Part shown: positions 6,850 to 7,863 of the stretch, one piece after another
How the letters are laid out: each line of letters begins with the position of its first letter
How positions within the stretch are numbered: position 1 is the first letter of the stretch
Source: JADKFD01 sp050250665
GTDB lineage: Bacteria > Pseudomonadota > Gammaproteobacteria > Xanthomonadales > SZUA-5
Direction: 5' to 3'
Assembly (NCBI GenBank): GCA_050250665.1
Contig: JBFWOF010000098.1
Span: 1-7,863 of the forward strand
DNA: 7,863 nt
Translations under genes and position numbers: made by a program
Notes under the pieces: generated by a model
Told to the model about the DNA's origin: nothing
Databases searched by the model: none
What the model saw: only the letters and a program-made list of their open reading frames with translations

Positions 6850-7405
6850 CCGTCCCCGTCCCCGCCACGCCACGCCGGTAGGCATCGCCGTCCGCGAGCT
6901 GTTCTCCCGACTTGCTTCGAGGCTGGCACTACGGCAAACGCTCAGGGTCTTCCTCGCGGGTGGAATGGCGGTGTACTTTTACGTCGGCAAGCGCGTATCA
7001 CACCACCTTGACGCCGAGTTCGCGGGTCGCGTCCTGCTGCCGGCAGACCTTGTCGTCGAGATCGAAGGCGAAGAGCCGGTCTACATCGACACCCATTTCA
7101 ACCCGAAGTTTGCCCTGGTCCACGAGACCTACCAGCGCGACGCCGTGCCGGTAGACCTCGGTGTAGACCTCATCGATCTGCGCCTGCTCGCGCCGGTCGA
7201 CCTTGCGGTCAGCAAAATCGCCCGATTCGCCGAGGTGGATCGCGAAGACATCGCCAGTCTGGTGCAGGCCGGCCTGACTGACGCTGCCGCCATCGCCCAG
7301 CGTGCCCGCGAGGCAGTCACGGCCTACATCGGCAACCCTGCCGATATCCGCCACAAGATCGAGCTGGCTGTAGAGTTGGCACGGCGCGCCGGGCCAGACC
7401 GGTAG
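6846..7405 (+). pseudogene. Frameshifted nucleotidyltransferase-fold protein (DUF6036/AbiEii-like)
   Basis: From the ATG that overlaps the upstream stop, the frame ends after 11 codons (TAG 6879-6881). The conserved body continues in another frame to 7405, open with no start codon before ATG 6965. Removing one 5-bp unit of the CGCCA tandem repeat (6863-6876) joins the two into a continuous 184-residue protein. In that repaired protein, FLAGG (34-38), G46, R48 and D54-A-E56 match the GG...G..R...DxD/E layout of minimal nucleotidyltransferases, and PVDLAVSKIARFAEVDREDI (115-134) matches the helix found near the end of DUF6036 and AbiEii-like proteins. The internal ATG 6965 would give 146 residues but lose the first strand and the Gly-Gly motif, so it is unlikely to be active. 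It may be a recent pseudogene, a slippage-controlled gene, or a sequencing error. The family assignment is from memory of the pattern. Confidence 0.7.
6863..6876 (+). repeat. 5-bp tandem repeat CGCCA, 2.8 copies, causing the frameshift
   Basis: CGCCA-CGCCA-CGCC lies at codons 6-11 of the nucleotidyltransferase-like gene. Because the unit is not a multiple of three, loss of one copy switches the downstream frame on. Both the amino acids read before the repeat and those after it then join smoothly (ATPVGIAVREL). Confidence 0.8.
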
Positions 7406-7527
7406 GGCGGTACCCGTCCGACAGCCCCCATTCTTCCGCTGGCTTTGATCCTCGGCGAGTCTGAGACGATGTTCGTTTCTGGTCTTGCCCGGTGGCTGGT
7501 TCTTCCCTCGGTTCTGTCGTCTGGTTC

Positions 7528-7677
7528 ATGCGCATCACCGCTGCGGCGCGCAGTCGGCTGAGTGCGCGCTCGTATTGCCGTTCGCAGGGGTGGTCGTATG
7601 CCACGTTCATGGCTTGGCGTCGGCGGCTGTTGCGCGAGCTGGTCGGCAGCCCTTTGCGTTTCGAGCGACGGCGCTGA
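7528..7677 (+). CDS. tnpA: IS66 accessory protein TnpA-like, short form
   Basis: The 49-residue product contains the helix-turn-helix signature of IS66 TnpA: LSARSYCRSQGWSYATFMAW, followed by RRRL, comparable with the usual LSxxxFCxxxGLSYxTFxxWRRRL. TnpA proteins are usually around 90-130 residues. This one lacks some of the normal N-terminal helix and has a very short tail, so it may be truncated. ATG 7528 is preferred because MRITAAAR resembles TnpA starts; a GTG at 7492 in frame would add 12 residues. Its stop overlaps the next start (TGATG), as expected for coupled IS66 genes. Confidence 0.6.
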   Translation: MRITAAARSRLSARSYCRSQGWSYATFMAWRRRLLRELVGSPLRFERRR

Positions 7678-7863
7678 TGGTCGGTGGCTTGCCGGTGTGG
7701 GTATGCGCCGAGGCGGTGGATTTTCGCCTCGGCATTGATGGCCTGGCGTTGCGGGTGCAGGCCAGCCTCGGTCCGCAGCGGGCGCTGTCCTCGGCGCATG
7801 TGTTCTTCAATCGCGGCCGCGACAAGGTCAAGATCCTCTGGTACGACCGCCATGGCTGGTGGC
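7677..7863 (+). CDS. tnpB: IS66 accessory protein TnpB (Orf2), 5' part, cut by window edge
   Basis: The frame is open from ATG 7677 to the end of the window (62 codons). It contains the family's core pattern: VWVCAEAVDFRLGIDGLALRV near the N-terminus and VFFNRGRDKVKILWYDRHGWW at the edge, comparable with the usual DMRxGxDGLAxxV and VFxxRRxDxxKILxWDxxG. In IS66 elements TnpB is required for transposition together with TnpA and TnpC, though its biochemical role is not well known. Translation probably depends on the preceding gene through the TGATG overlap. About half of the usual 110-120 residues are visible. Confidence 0.85.
   Translation, partial: MVGGLPVWVCAEAVDFRLGIDGLALRVQASLGPQRALSSAHVFFNRGRDKVKILWYDRHGWW

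Larger units (their letters stand above)
7492..7863 (+). mobile_element. IS66-family insertion sequence, left part
   Basis: Two overlapping reading frames match the first two accessory genes of IS66-family elements, in the usual order and coupling. The transposase gene tnpC would lie beyond the window. I could not identify the left terminal inverted repeat in 7406-7527, so the left boundary is only approximate. Whether the element is complete or a remnant cannot be decided here. Confidence 0.65.

Noticed and set aside
6040..6885. Minus-strand 281-codon frame containing GGTRTPDHLVRSQVLYP
   Set aside because: This peptide is the well-known false translation of the reverse strand of a tRNA gene; the frame also crosses the repeat pair and the antisense of the hypothetical gene.
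7410..7428. GTACCCGTCCGACAGCCCC as a possible left end of the IS66 element
   Set aside because: It does not match the GTAA-type IS66 ends that I recall, and the right end is outside the window, so it cannot be tested here.
7317..7853. Minus-strand 178-codon frame at the right edge
   Set aside because: It is antisense to the IS66 genes and the end of the nucleotidyltransferase-like gene, with Arg-rich low-complexity sequence and no domain.

Overview
The window reads as chromosomal DNA of a GC-rich gammaproteobacterium, most likely of the Xanthomonadales/Lysobacterales (Lysobacter, Rhodanobacter or a relative). This is an inference from base composition, the style of the two short palindromic repeat families, and the general look of the proteins; no marker gene settles it.

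Left part (1-4450), minus strand: three genes read leftward. A NUDIX hydrolase comes first, then after about 100 bases a class II-type histone deacetylase family enzyme, and 16 bases further a full-length Pat-type protein lysine acetyltransferase (acyl-CoA synthetase-like body plus C-terminal GNAT domain). The deacetylase and acetyltransferase are probably co-transcribed and look like an eraser and a writer of protein lysine acetylation. The best known target of both families is acetyl-CoA synthetase. Beyond the end of Pat lies an inverted pair of REP-like palindromes (78-151) whose stems show a compensatory base change.

Middle (4451-6295), plus strand: a divergent intergenic region leads to a 12-TM APC-superfamily amino acid permease (CAT-like) that is clearly lower in GC than its neighbours. 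It is followed by hairpins, a second and different inverted pair of palindromic repeats (6057-6124), and a complete tRNA-Arg(TCG) gene with encoded CCA.

Right part (6296-7863), plus strand: this looks like an accessory region behind the tRNA. A 150-codon gene of unknown family overlaps, by ATGA, a gene for a protein with the pattern of a nucleotidyltransferase fold (DUF6036/AbiEii-like). That second gene is broken near its start: a 5-bp tandem repeat (CGCCA, 2.8 copies) puts it out of frame, and removing exactly one unit restores a 184-residue protein beginning at the overlapping ATG. The window ends in the first two, overlapping genes of an IS66-family element (tnpA-like and the start of tnpB); the second runs off the edge.

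The most interesting items are the repeat-frameshifted two-gene module beside the tRNA, the acetyltransferase/deacetylase pair, and the two covarying REP pairs. I see no CRISPR array, and no clear evidence of a wholly new system beyond the two-gene module.
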